The position numbers were made by a program, and so were the translations under genes. A stretch of 64,000 bases of DNA from Sympetrum striolatum (taxonomy: Eukaryota > Arthropoda > Insecta > Odonata > Libellulidae). The notes below the pieces were generated by a model. The model was not told the DNA's origin. It worked only from the letters and a program-made list of their open reading frames with translations, and ran no database searches. This document shows positions 24,781 to 37,853 of the stretch, in pieces. The stretch lies in the NCBI GenBank assembly GCA_947579665.1, contig OX388347.1, forward strand, positions 25,102,562 through 25,166,561, given 5' to 3'. Within the stretch, counting starts at the first letter, position 1. Each line of letters begins with the position of its first letter.

Positions 24781-25170
24781 AAGAATGTTCCACGCAACGT
24801 CCACTGCTCTTCAGTGGGAAAGATTTTTCCGCCTTGAAATCCACTCCCTCTCATTGTTACGTGTGTTTCTTTTAAACGGACGATGCGCGCGTGGAGAAAG
24901 CGAATCCGCCCGCTTTGATGTTGGCCGACGCCTCTGGCTATCGAATGACCGCTTTCTCTCACACGCACCGTCGCCGCGCTCCGCGGACTTTTTGTCTTGC
25001 GGGAGATTTAAGGCGCATCCCGAGAGACAGATGAAAAGGAGCAAAGTGAGAAATGCCTCGGAAACTGCTTAGAAAAAGAGGCATTGTGCCTCCCCGAATT
25101 GGATCCGGTGCCGGAAGGGAAAGTTTGCGATCCTCTTTCTGATTGGGTTCGGGTTTCTTGCGATACTCTT
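24781..25170. promoter_or_regulatory. CpG-rich block 4 of a regulatory hub
   Basis: High CpG density (for example GATGCGCGCGTGG near 24883 and CGTCGCCGCGCTCCGCGG near 24969), a GATTGGG near 25141 and overlapping frames on both strands (95 codons plus at 24785-25072, 77 and 71 codons minus). No protein family recognised. It resembles the three preceding blocks in composition and site content. Confidence 0.42.
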
Positions 25171-28100
25171 AAGAGTTTCCTCGCCGTCCTGAATTGAAGT
25201 TTTTTCTCGTGATACCGGGGTGGTGCTGCGTCAGTATCAATCTTAACAGTTTTATGGAAATATCCTTACTTCGAAAGGAAGAACTCCTACAATGTTCAAA
25301 ATGAATAACATCCAATATTAAGTAAGTTAGCATTATTGTAGTTAATTTCGACTTACACAAATTTTATAGGAGCTATTTTTAAACTATAGCCCAACAAGCA
25401 TCTTATTAAAATATAGAAGATAAAAGATCTTTATGTTCTGCAAGACAGAATAAAAAATAAGTTGCAGCCAAAATAAAAATGTTGAAAAACTACATAAACT
25501 ATTTTATCCAATTTTACGTTCTCTAATATCCCAAATTGCAATTTGAATAAACTATTTTATTAATTCTTGAATATGGATTAAAATTCCGCAATCGAATGCA
25601 AGAAATATTTTTTGAGCACCATTCCAGCATTTAACCGCTGCGTTCTTTGCCAAAAACTTACCGTGCTCGTAAAAGTTCACCAAGACATAGAAAAAAATAT
25701 TAAACAATATTACTTCCCAAATGTAAACAATCGTTAAAAAATTTCGAGAGGCATTTATTGTCTCCATGTTTTGACAACAAAACAAATAAAACTTAATTCA
25801 CTCAAGATTATTTTTCCTCCATTCAAATATAGAAACAGCTATAATAGGGTTAATCCATGATGAATATTGTAATTTATTTTTCACGTGTTAAATGTTAGTG
25901 AATAAAGATTTCTACGCCGAATAAATCTAAATTTTGTATTGCATTATTGGGCATGGGTTATGTGTGAAAAGGCTTCCAATTTATTTCATTGATGCACCCA
26001 TTTATGTTTTTTAGAACATCGAAGATAATCAGCCTTCTTAAATTTTAGATAAAAATGATTCATAATTTTGATTTTTATTTAAAAAGTATTTCACAATCTA
26101 ATATTATTATGTTTTCGGTTTTGCTCCATTACGGCTCTTTACTATTATGCAGTAATACATTAAAAACATGAGGAAATATACGAGGAAATATTTTAATTAT
26201 TATCTTTTCTGGTTTAGGAGGTATTAACAAAATACTAATAATGCGGATTTATGTGCCATAATAGCATTGTAGAATAATATAATTTGATGCTTATTAATGA
26301 TGATTAATGATGAAAAGCTAGTGACACAAAAATGGATACTTGAAATAATAAAGTGAACGTATACACATTTGAAAAAATGCGTTTATTCTAAATTTAGTTA
26401 TTCGACTCATTATACCCAGATAATTATCCATACACTCGCTTTTTTAAATATATTTTTATTTGTGTGCCTCTCTGATATTTAAGAAGTAACTACGTTCAAA
26501 ATAGAGGATTTTTAATGGCATATGAAGTGCAATCTAGTATGGGGATATTCACTAAATTCTCACCATTAAAATTCTCACTAAATTAAAAATTAACTTATAA
26601 AAAGAGTAATCAATTCCTTTGTAAAATGCCTATTCAAGATAATTTGTGATTAAACCGCGAAAAGTTAAACTCAGTTCCATAATTTCGATCTCCAAGAAAA
26701 TGAATCATTCAAAGAATGTTTAAAAATTAATATACTTTAATCAGTGAAATTTGGAATAGGCCAGGTAAATATATTTTATGTCAAAGTAAGGGTAATACTG
26801 AAACTTTTCGAGGCTAAAAGAATATGTCTTGGCATAGTAATCCCGTTAAACAGGGCGCATAACAAGCTATATTACTATGAAGTATCTTATACAGATGAAG
26901 TCATTCTGAATTATCGGACCTCAACAGGCGACTGATCTCGGGAATCATGGCGAAGCTCCATACAGCGTAAATTTTGATGGACTAAAGTAATGGGATATAG
27001 AGACTCTCCTCATCTTGGTCAGTTACACTAAATTGTAGAATAATGTCCATAAATTCATTGTTTGAATGCATACTTTAATATTTCAGAATTTCCTACCTTA
27101 TTATTACTATTAATATCATGATAATAATTTAAATTATTCTAAATATTATGATTCAATCTGCGTTAAATCTTAATTTTAAGATTACAAGCAGTAGGGAATC
27201 TAAATTTGTGTATGTAAAATATTTGGTTTCAATTTGTCATTTAATAAGCTTTGGATTACATACAAGTATATCTAATTTGAGGAACAAACCCGGTTAGAAT
27301 AGAGATGTCTCTTTGATTTACATTAATAACTTATTAGAAATATTCGCTGTAATTCTTCCCCATATAAGATACCAGGAAGGCAATTTCTTTTTAACTTTGA
27401 AAGATACTGCTGGATTTTCATTAGGCTTTCATTTTAACTTTTCGCTTTACTACTATTTACAAAACCATTAGTGTATGGCCAACATGGAAGTGAGTGATTT
27501 AATATCGAGTTACTCAACTTTCAAAGTCATATTTTGCCTTAGACCCGCTAAGATTGATGTATAATTTTTGTTTTCCGCCGCAATTTTGCTTGTAGCTACA
27601 AAGAATTGGTGTATTCTTAACCTATGGCTCATACCCGTTTCATGGATTAGTTATGTCTCCATGGATTATTTTTGCTAATTGAGTAATTGAATAATGCCTT
27701 ATATTTCAATAAAATATTCCACTCCGGGCCGTTGTTACTATTGGGCGATCCTAAGTAGTCTCCTCAATACATCGTATTTTAGACTCAATTTACATAATCA
27801 AGTGGTATTTCAATCGTTTCAAAGTTATCAATGTCAAACGTTCGATATGACATTGACGATATGCATTGAAATATAATTTAATACTTGCTAACGCAAGTTA
27901 TCCGTAAACTGCGGCTAAAACCCAAGGTTTCAATACATTTTTACTCAAGCTAAAGTAATATCCTTCGAAGCAGGTATCAGAGATGCTAATGATTTATTAG
28001 TTAAATTTTAGCAACAATAAATTCATTTTTTGCATTTTCACAATACTAAATATTTATAATAATATTTAAAAAGTAAGTAACAATTCTTGGTGTAATCTTA

Positions 28101-31100
28101 TATACTTCTTAGATGCACGTTTCTCTGTAGTAATTACATGTTTTACAACTGATTTTATTCATTTCGAGTTATTCTTTATATGAGCAAATGAAAATCTTGC
28201 TTCGTGTTTGATATTGTGAATATCAAGATTTATATGATTTTATTTTTTTATGTTACCAGGAAAATTCTAAAAATATTTATTAGTTATTCTTTCTTAATGC
28301 ATGCCGAATTATAAAAGATATCTAAAATATAAGCTTTAAATAGAGATGCAAATTAAGTCACCACGTTGTAATTTTAGTAAAAATGAATTTATGTTGTAAA
28401 ATGAATGGAACTTATGAAGTTTTGCAGATTTGCATAGCCCGTGACTTCAAGATATACATTTGTTATGGAGATTTCGAAAACAAATTTAAAATTTTAGAAC
28501 AAAAATATCGGTTGATAAGTATCTGATGACAGGACATTTCCAAATGTTTTCTGAAGAGATTAGAACACAAGTGAGGACATTGAAATAGTTATCACATCAT
28601 TGAGTCCGCATTCCAAAAAATTTACAGAAAAAAATTACTTTCTTGATTCAAAAGAAAGCATAAATAAGCGTTCAGTTTTCCGTATAGAAAGAGAGGAGAG
28701 TATATTCATTAGCCAATATCGAAGAAAATTTCATTTTCATTGCCTTCTATAATGGTGATTATGCTATCTGCTTACGAACACCAATATAAACTAAATGTCT
28801 TTCATAAAATTCACAGTCGCTGGCGATGTCTTGCTTTCCCTAACATCAGTTTTTAAGGTTATGGCTTCAGGGAGTATTTTGTGGTCCAACGACTGTAGTA
28901 CAACCTTTGAATGAAATGCTTTATAAACATCGATAGAAAGTGAAGCAATTCGCAAATATATCGATAGATCTAATAGATTCCCAATACTGCATACAAACTC
29001 AGATCTTGTTCAAATAATAATTGATCGTTCAGCATTGTACTTTAACGATTTCTATTGCGACATTTGGATATGAAATTCAGAAATTGCAGGAATATAAATA
29101 TGGTCGGTGACTAGAATTCATCGGTAAAGGAACTTGGATAAAAATGAAACTCGAGCATTCTGGTAAGAATAAAATCTATACATAAAGATGAAAATCTATG
29201 GAAAGCTCTGCGGAAATCAAAGCGGTAGTTATTATGTAAAATAAAATAACCGACAAGAAATCACTTTGGTAATGGTTTTAGCTAGGCATGAAGATATCTT
29301 GCGATTCCTTTCAATGGTATCATATTTCAGATATTATTTACTCAGGAGGTATTTCGATAGACAAACTTTTAATAATTTTAATAGGATCCAATCCAAAGCT
29401 ATCGTAGGACAGAATTAACTAAAATTAACAAAAATGTTTGCTGCAAATAACAGGAGTGGGAAATGGGAAATAAATTGTTTATGCGTTACCCTACATTTTT
29501 ACCTAAATTGCTTTGTTTTATGCTCTAGGGAACGTTGGGTCTCTTTTCTTACGATCCTTAAGAAGAAGCAATGGACCTTACTTGATGACTACCGAGGGTG
29601 TAAAGAGGAAGATTAAAATAATATGACATTTTCTTCAATCACTTTACATCTACCGAATTTATTGCTCACTTTTAAAAGTGAATTGGAGTGATTTCCTAAG
29701 AAAATCCGTTTGATTGGACCACCTTGATAAGTTTCTCGATCTGCTAATTTTATTCGAATCTCAAAATATCAAAAATCTCATAATTTAAGAAGTTTTCAAT
29801 GATGTATGTAATTGCAGTTTACATAACCCGTAGTGGTTCACTGGGTGTAAACCCTAGTAGGCTAATAATATTAAAGTAGTAGTAGGCTGCATATTGACCA
29901 CGTGCTGAATGTTGTGAGGGTGCTATAGTTAAATCTTTTGGAGTAAATTGTTTGTAAAAATATTCTTAGATGGAAGATAATTCTACATCTGTAATATCTG
30001 TAAAAAACTCAAAAAAAGGATAATCGGTGAGATAATGTAGAGCTACTAATCTCTTGAACTAAATGATGCTTCGAACGACTTCTTCAGTCGAAATGTTGGG
30101 AACGATTTCCAAGGAGTTGATACTTAGTGTTGGTCGCGTTTACTTTACGAAACCTGAGTTAATTTATTGCCATATGCGTTTGAAGCAATTTTACAGAATA
30201 TGAAACCCTTTATACTAGCGTTGGATTTTCGAATCTGAAGCTCATCACCATGACAAATACACCTTTTGACCGAATGAGAAACATCGGAAAAACTTAGCTG
30301 AAACTAATGCTATGAACCATAGGTAATAAAGCATAGGAATGAAGAAAAATGCTATTACTCATGATCCTTCTCAACTTTTCAGACTTAATTCAACATATTT
30401 TTTTTCTTTTCCATCAAAAACTATTATTTTTACCATTGATACTGCACGTCAAAATCAGGATCTTTAGAAATGTAATTTAATTTCTTTAGCATATTAAGTT
30501 TCTGTTTCTGTATATAAAGTTGTTGCGAATTGTGTATGGAGATCTGAATTAGATGCTCAATTGGATTAAATCTACTGATTCGGTGAATTATAGAATATTT
30601 ATACTACTCTTCTGCATCTAATAATACTCAGTAAATGCGCTTCTGTTTTGTATAATTTTAGCAATTTTAAATACATTATTTCTACAAATTTATATGAGTA
30701 GAATGCATGCAAAAGAAATGAAGTAAAATTTTTCTAAAATTATAGATGTTGAACCATATTTTCGATGCGCTATGCCTGGATAAGTGTTTGTATTTTCGCA
30801 TTGAACTAAACGATTGTATTTATATCAAAAATTGATGTTACAATAAAAAATACAAATTTTCCAATAAAATTCTAAATAAGAAACAAATGTAAGTTATTTA
30901 ATAAGCAGAAAGAGAAACCATAAAGTGCTACAAGAATCTATTATAATCTGGATGATAGAACATGATTGCGATCACTTCGGGGAGTAACTGATAGAAAATA
31001 TAAGAAATAATGTGTCTGTAAAAGTTGGTGGCTACACAATAATATGTTTTGGTATTTATACAGGACACTAGGTATGTCTGTACATACAATATGGTACTGA

Positions 31101-31320
31101 TTCTTCAAATAAATAATTTTAGAATTAAGAATATTCCGCATGTGAAATCTGAAAACCCTGTTATGGAGGGGCGTTACCGTAGTTGTTAGCAAACCTTTTG
31201 AGATATTTTGACAAAGCCTTTAAATATATACAGTTCCACAAAAGTCTAACTATGATTAAATTCAACTGCAAATGTCAAGGCTTCTGATTCATGAGAGGTG
31301 AATATAATTTAGTCACGTAT
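25171..31320. other. long A+T-rich stretch without recognisable genes
   Basis: Six kilobases with only chance-length frames (77 codons minus at 25552-25785; 63 at 26744-26935). Minor features: an exact 10-bp tandem (ATTAATGATG twice, 26293-26312), a small G+C patch at 26920-26990, and an imperfect hairpin near 29817-29852. No repeats, RNA genes or strong conserved-looking blocks. Confidence 0.55.
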
Positions 31321-31625
31321 CTGGGTGTCTAGAGTTTTCTTTGCATTTGAAATACGCCAGCGAATCGTTGCCAAGTAGTTTAATTTCGGTTCCAACGAGC
31401 GTGGGAAAGTCTCCTTGGAGAAATCTACTTTTGTCGTAGAATTATAAGTTTCTATTTTCAACTTCTAGGTGAAGCCATCCGAGTTTCGTGGCTAAACCTC
31501 CAGCGAATCCATGCAAGACCTATCCATGCATAGAAACGTGTTATTTATTGCCCGCGTTTGGTCACGCTACTCCTTCTCACGCTCGGCAGCTTCAGTAGTA
31601 AACTGCGGAATAGGATGGAGATACA
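31321..31625. promoter_or_regulatory. non-repeat block sharing a 19-bp word with 49.8 kb
   Basis: Moderately higher G+C and complex sequence, no open frame. Positions 31339-31357 read CTTTGCATTTGAAATACGC, identical to 49770-49788. TTTGCAT is a POU/octamer-type half. Possibly an enhancer or conserved non-coding element; conservation cannot be tested here. Confidence 0.28.
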
Positions 31626-32259
31626 GCTCAAAGTATATCTCAAGTATGTTTTCTCGCGTCAGGTTTCAAAATATATAACGACGGAATGGCAATGATACCG
31701 ATCACCTCTAGCGTACATTTTCCTATAAACTTACAGATTTAAAACACTGCGTCGTAGTTGATAAATATAAATCCAAATCATCTAACCGTTCTCCTTACCT
31801 TTCCTTCAAGGCGTGAAGGCGTAGCAAGAAATGCAGAGTATGCAGATATTATGAGTAAATATGCTATAATTCGTGCATAAATTAAATTTGGGTTAGCATT
31901 AAGATTTCTTACCGAGTTTTCACCATCTTGAACGAAATAAAACCATGTATATACGGAAGTGTTTGTCTATTCAGTAGGTTCAATTGTCGTAATATTACAT
32001 ACTCAATTCAATTTATTTCGTTTCTTAGTAGATTACCACACCCTTTACGTCGCCTAGTGTCTTTTGCTCTTATCTTCCACTCTGCTTTTACCTTGCATTT
32101 ACTTCAATTACTCTCTTTAGCAATTCCTCTTCTCTGAATATTTTACGAAATCTTTTCCTCTGTCGACGCTTAATTACTTGTTTTAAAATCTTTGCCTTGC
32201 CAACCATCTTTAGTACCACTTTATTTGTTTTTCTGTGAATCCAATTTAATAACGGAGCT
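31626..32259. other. A+T-rich non-coding stretch
   Basis: A 69-codon frame at 31928-32137 in pyrimidine-rich sequence has no recognisable product. Confidence 0.5.
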
Positions 32260-32460
32260 ATTAAAAAGAAATTGAGAAGACGCGACCTAGGCTTCCGAGC
32301 TTTGATCCATCATCAGGACCCGTTCTGATCCACACCACATATTTTTCCTTTCTCCGCGAATATTTTGAATACATTCTCAGAAACTCTGAACGGGTTGTCA
32401 ACCAGGTCAATTCGTTGATAATAATTTTCATCTTTGAAAATGGAAAATACAAACGTTGGT
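32260..32460 (-). repeat. repeat-like block with a CCTGATGATGG core
   Basis: On the minus strand the block reads TCCTGATGATGG (plus 32307-32318) followed by GGAAGCCTAGGTCGCG (plus 32281-32296). The spacing and order echo the CCTGATGATG...CGAAACCGGTCG module that, from memory, recurs in arthropod repeats and is partly present in the foldback at 11541. It overlaps a 63-codon minus-strand frame that is probably incidental. Boundaries are uncertain. Confidence 0.33.
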
Positions 32461-35400
32461 TTTTAACAAAGAATTGATCCGGTGGAGAATTTCTAAAAAC
32501 GATTCACTGGGAAAACATCAAGCTTTTCTTCAACTTGAATACAATTGTTTCTTTAATTCCACTTTGATTATATTTATTTATATTATAACCTCTAACATAT
32601 AAAACGTAGCTATTGCCAATTCCATTCCATTATTCCGGGTTTCTTGAAGACCACTTGCTCTCCATTTCCATTTCTCGGCCACCATTTCATCAGTTCCCTT
32701 ATCTTATTTCACGAATTTTAGTCAGGAATTTTACACTGACATATGCGGATTAGGAAAAACTTCCTTTCATTGGTTATATTTTCACATTAAAAATATTATG
32801 CTCAAGTGAAAGCGATACAGTTTAGTATGTTATCTTGTCTTAAATTCAACGAATTCGGAGTATAAAATAAACTTATATTACTCGCTACAACGGTTACTGT
32901 ATACTTCTGTAGTATAAAATTAAATAAAAAGGAAGACCTGATATGGTAACCAAGTTCAAATTTCATATAAATTCATTCAATGGATAATCAAATATTTCCG
33001 CTATAACATAAACATAAGAATGAGTTCTACCGATGTATAATATGTTTAAGTCAATATCAAATTTTTCTTTCTTTTTTGAATATTGTTTCTGTTAAGATAG
33101 ATATTTTTCTTTTTTTAACCTTCGTGAGGCGGCTGAATGAAGAAATGAATTATTGAGTGCAATTTATATTTCGTAAATTTTATATCATATTAACTAAAAT
33201 AATTGTTCGCCGTACCATTCAGAGTCGTTTGAGACCGCAATTATATTGTCCACATCTAAAAATTAGATAAATAAATAAAGATAAAAGATTATTCAGGTAG
33301 ACATATTCTTAATGTTGTTTCTTAATTCATATTCTCTTTTCGTAATGTTTAATATTTGAATTAGCATATCCAAGTACTTGGTAAAAGTGAAATAAACTTC
33401 ATCGCAGTCAAGATAGATTCAAATGAATTAAGGATTTTTTCCGATAGAATTTTCCTTTTTTACGGTTATAGAAATGAATAAATACTTTAAAGTCCGTTCA
33501 ACATACATTTAAAATGATAATAGTTCTATCTTGAATCTCCTTTTCCCAGATCGGTTTACCCTGATAGAGCCGACTTAAACCAGTCAGTCTCTTTTTGTAC
33601 TCCCTATTTCTTTTCTTTCCTAATTATCGAATTCTAGTCCAATCTCTTTAATGTCTTTAATGTAATTGAGTATTAAAATACTGAAACACATAATTACTGA
33701 TTCTTTAATGGATACTCTCGAAAAATCTAATTTTATACTAAGAAACATACGCCATTTTCTTAAGACGTGATTTTGCGAGTTTCCGATGGAGTTATTAGAT
33801 CACGATGTCTTGTTATTTACCATTAATAAAGTCATCTTTCGTAAATTAATTTCGCCGTAAATAGATTTTGGAAATCTTTCGTCAAGGTTCCTCATCATTA
33901 ATTTTTTTTCAAATTAGAATTTGCGGACATTATTCGAAGATAAATAAAACATGATAAGAAACTTTGTCTCCAATGGGCAACGCCAAGTATTATTTTATGA
34001 TTTTAGCTGTAAAACGTTTAATGTGTTCTCGGGCATTACGCTGTGTAGCACAACTAGACCGTTACTAGTTTTATTATGTTCCACGACCTAAGTAATCAGA
34101 TTGATAAAACGTTATAAATATGACATTTGCGAACAGTACGGTAATTTACAGCGAAATAGAAAATAAGTTGGGTAGATCAACCCTGTTGAATAATGTATAT
34201 ACAGCGTTGAAATTTTATGATGTATGATAATTAGGTCTCAATGTAGAAAAATTTATACTAGTAAGTCCTTGGGCAGGAAAGCTGTTGGTAATGATCATTC
34301 TTAAACTGATGGAAAACTTATTATCAGTATAATCGTTGATATTGTGTTTACTCATCCACAATATTGGTGGTTGAGAACTTGTGAAAGTCGGCTTCAAGAG
34401 AATAGTCGGAAGAAGTGAGGAGAACTTTCCGGGCGATGTTACTTACTGCTACATAGGTTTCCCTTTGAACGTGTATCTAGCATATGGGATCATGCACATA
34501 ATTCGTGTATTCGTGAATTAGAGAATGCAGAGAGAGAGAGGCAATGTAAGAAAATGCTATAAAAAGTCAGTTGGTCTCAATCAAGTGCTTCAGTACGGTG
34601 GATGGGAATCTTTAGAAGATTAAACACTTGAACGAAGACTCAATTCATTCAATAAGTTCAAAGAATGTACGTTCTAGTAAGATATTGCAGACATTATGCG
34701 TCCTTCCTAGCCATTCTTCTTATACTAGAGAAATCAGGGATTAACATACTTGCACTTGTCGCATAAAGAATTCATTTTTCCAAAAGCGACTCGCAAAAAT
34801 GAGCGATGAAGGAGAAACACATAGTAAATGTTCCTTACGCATTAAAAGGCAGCTTGTAGTCTACATAGTACTTATGCTGCTTGCAGTCTACATTTGTGAT
34901 TTTAGATGAAATTGTTCTTGTCGTAATGAATCCTTATTTAGTTTTCAGATCCTGTGAGTAACTTAATATGTTAAGTGTTTTTTGTAGAAAAAATCGAAAT
35001 CATACACTGATAATATCAAATTCAATTCAATAAAATAAATATGTTCAAGAATTTTAAAAATTAAGATATAATGTTGCTCAAGTTTAATATTTTATACAAA
35101 ACTCCGGGTAATAACATGCTCGCTTCTGAAGGAAGCTGTAAATGTCAAAAATGAATGTTTATTTAGCGTTTTGGTGCTATTGAAAAGTTTTGTGTGAATG
35201 TGAGAAGTACCTACACTGAAATGTTCATAAAATTATTTGCCACCGACTAATAGCCATTACCGAGGTTACTTATCTAACCGTAGTTTTGATATTAAACTAG
35301 AATGAGTTGTAGGCCATGATATTAATAATAGGTGCCGACTTATTAATTAACTTTTAACTTTACTTTCCATAGTATTTTCCGTCATGGGTTTTCTATCTAA

Positions 35401-37030
35401 GAATTTCTTGTACAGCTAATTCAAAGCTATTTTATAAAAATATATTCTTCTTTGGTATCTACACATTACTTCCCTCAGTAATAGGGTGTCAATACCGTAC
35501 ATACTGTTTTACTCAAAGTACTTTCATCGGTAGAAAGCAGAATTCGGAATAAAGTTTTTAGTTTCTTCAATCATTTATGCCATAATAGTAGAAATATAGT
35601 TAATAAATCAAATCACAACACCACTGCATCACTTAGGAGGTTAATTGGTCCGATTAGCTGGCACTCGCCGCTAACCTTTTGTTGACTACCTTTCTTTAGG
35701 AATCTGTATCATTCATTTTGTATGACTGTACGTAAATATGAAAGGTTTTTCCTATCCTGTCTCCTTCATGTTTTGCGGTTGCTTCCGCGATATTGGAAAG
35801 TTAAGTAACGTCGCAAATACTCTCCAAATGGCATAGGTTTGTTCAATTCTTCGATTCAAGATTGGATGGAAATAGTGGATTCACGCTAATAAACTATGTT
35901 CAATTGCTGAATATCTATAGATGCTTTACTTCACTTCAGAAAGACGATGAGAAAAAAATTCCGATATTTACTATACGACTTTGAAAGCTTTGAAATTTCA
36001 TTTCAGGAAACTTCGATTCCAAAATACCTAATACAAGTAGAAAACTCATTCAACTCACTGCCTCTTTAGATCGTCGTAAGCTGAAATCGAATAATGTTAT
36101 AAATTTAAACAGATATCATTTCATTATGAGTTGTATGAAATCGTGTAAAGAAACTTGCGGTTAAGAACCTTGGGAGAGTCAGCTATCGTTCACAATTTTA
36201 ACATAACAACATATCATCCCAAGGTATCTGCTTTTACGATAATTGTTTTGCAATTGCAAATGAAACAGAAAACAGGTTTCACTGTCAGGAAAGGAAAATA
36301 AGAATCTGTTTACTTGAAAGAACTCTTTTCCTTTACATGTTCGGCCAATTTAAATAATGAAATCTTACCGAACTTGAACAAGAAGTACTTAACATGTATA
36401 GGAATACATAAATTTTTTATAATAATGCAGGCTACTTATAATGTACAAATTAAACCCAAAATATCACCCAGGTAGTCTCTAGTTGGTATCCAAAAGCAGC
36501 AAATGTTTTATAAATAAATAAGAGTAAATTGACTTTCAATTGTAGAAAGTTATACAAATCTGTTTGTTAGTTCTAGTCCATGTATATCTGCTGCAGCAAA
36601 TATTTCATTATGCAATAACGCTACATAATTAGATGATGTGAAGGTAAATATTTGACATGGAAGTGGGTTTATTAAAATTCATATAAAAATACCTGATTTT
36701 CCTTTTCTCCGTCCGAGATAAACGAAATAAAATGGGTAAATTCTTATGGCAATAAAATAAAGTTAAAAATACTTACACTTCTTTTCTATAAGAAGAGTAT
36801 TAAGCGATTTAAGTGGTTGTATCTTTATAATAAATTGGTTGATTAGAGATGTATTTAATTCTTAGAAACGTCCTGTGTTCATTCGAATGCCGCGCCAACC
36901 ATTTTGTTTTAGCGTTTTTAAAACTGTTCAGTAACTGTTGTATTATGTTTTCATTTGAAATAATAATATTAAAATAGTAGGATTTCTAGGATTTCTGAAG
37001 TTGGTGTAGTGTTACCGAGCATAAACATAA
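32461..37030. other. long A+T-rich stretch without recognisable genes
   Basis: No gene or repeat family recognised. An (AG)6 run lies at 34529-34540. At 34934-34959 an acceptor-like TTATTTAGTTTTCAG is followed after five bases by GTGAGT. The patch 35635-35830 has somewhat higher G+C, including GGTCCGATTAGCTGGC (bicoid-type GATTA). Confidence 0.5.
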
Positions 37031-37032
37031 TT

Positions 37033-37215
37033 GCCGGCCTTCGTGGCGTGGGGGTTAGTGCGGTAGACAAGCAGTGCCGAAACCGGGCTTCGAATCCCTA
37101 TGGAGGCATGGTTATCGGTGAATTTTATTTGTAGATGTAGGTCGCTACACATAAAACTTTGCCTCATTAGTAAAATTATTTTTTGGTCACCTATCTGCAG
37201 AACTGCAGGTAGGTG
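37033..37215 (+). mobile_element. tRNA-derived SINE with a terminal hairpin
   Basis: The 5' part resembles a tRNA: GCCGGCC start at 37033, A-box-like TGGCGTGGGGGTTAGTGCG from 37044, and B-box GGCTTCGAATCCC at 37086-37098, at tRNA-like spacing. The A+T-rich body ends in a 13-bp inverted pair (37188-37200 and 37203-37215, 12 of 13 matching, loop AA). This is the standard layout of a Pol III-driven SINE that would borrow a LINE's machinery. No poly-A tail or target duplication was identified, so the 3' end is approximate. The 71-codon minus-strand frame over it is not a gene. Confidence 0.68.
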
Positions 37216-37772
37216 CAAAATATACATCTCAGTTTCCTAATGAAAAATATTTCTTCATCACAGCAGTATTTTTCCTGAGCTAAACTCAAGTAAATTGATT
37301 TGGAAATGCTAAAAGGAACCGGGCAGTACATGTAAAACAGATTCGTAATCGCCGTAAGATGGATTCACTGATCATATTCACTGTATTTGAATTCGAGAGT
37401 AGGAATGAAATACAGAAATTAAACAAAAATAGTTCATGGATTTTACTTCACGCAATTGCTCACTAAGAATTACGCTCATGCTATATCATCATTATAAGTA
37501 GTGATAAGTGAAGCTCTCTTCATTAGGATAGCATACGTATCGTTGAAAAAGCATATGTTTTCAATAATTTATCTCGCAATCTGTATGTAACTGCTCGAAA
37601 TACATTTTCTTAAACTTATTGAGAACCTCAAAATGGAATAGTTTCTCAATAGAGTAGAAATCGTACACTAAAGAGTGTATCCGATATGAAAGCAATATAT
37701 TATGGAAGAGTGATTCACTATCGACACAAATACTATAACTAATGTGTCTACAGTATACCAGAATTTTTTATG
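37216..37772. other. A+T-rich non-coding stretch
   Basis: Nothing recognisable. Confidence 0.55.
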
Positions 37773-37853
37773 TACAGTCCTGGCCAAAATTAACGCAGCA
37801 CCGGCCGTAAGGATCGCTAGGGAGGTGCTGCGTTAATTTTGGCCAGGAGTGTA
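37773..37853. mobile_element. 77-bp perfect-hairpin mini-MITE flanked by TA
   Basis: TA (37773-37774), then an element at 37775-37851, then TA (37852-37853). Its arms, 37778-37802 (starting TCCTGGCCAAAATTAACG) and 37824-37848, are perfect 25-bp reverse complements; adding the outer CAG/GTG brings the arms to 28 bp with one mismatch. Only 21 bp separate them. TA flanks and a CAGT start fit the Tc1/mariner superfamily, so this is probably two terminal repeats with almost no interior. It has no coding capacity. The perfect arms suggest recent origin or gene conversion. Confidence 0.75.

Noticed and set aside
25552..25785. 77-codon minus-strand frame with a hydrophobic N-terminal half
   Set aside because: Chance length, no family motif, no supporting neighbours.
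32281..32320. hammerhead ribozyme on the minus strand
   Set aside because: CTGATGA is present but no pairing stem II follows.
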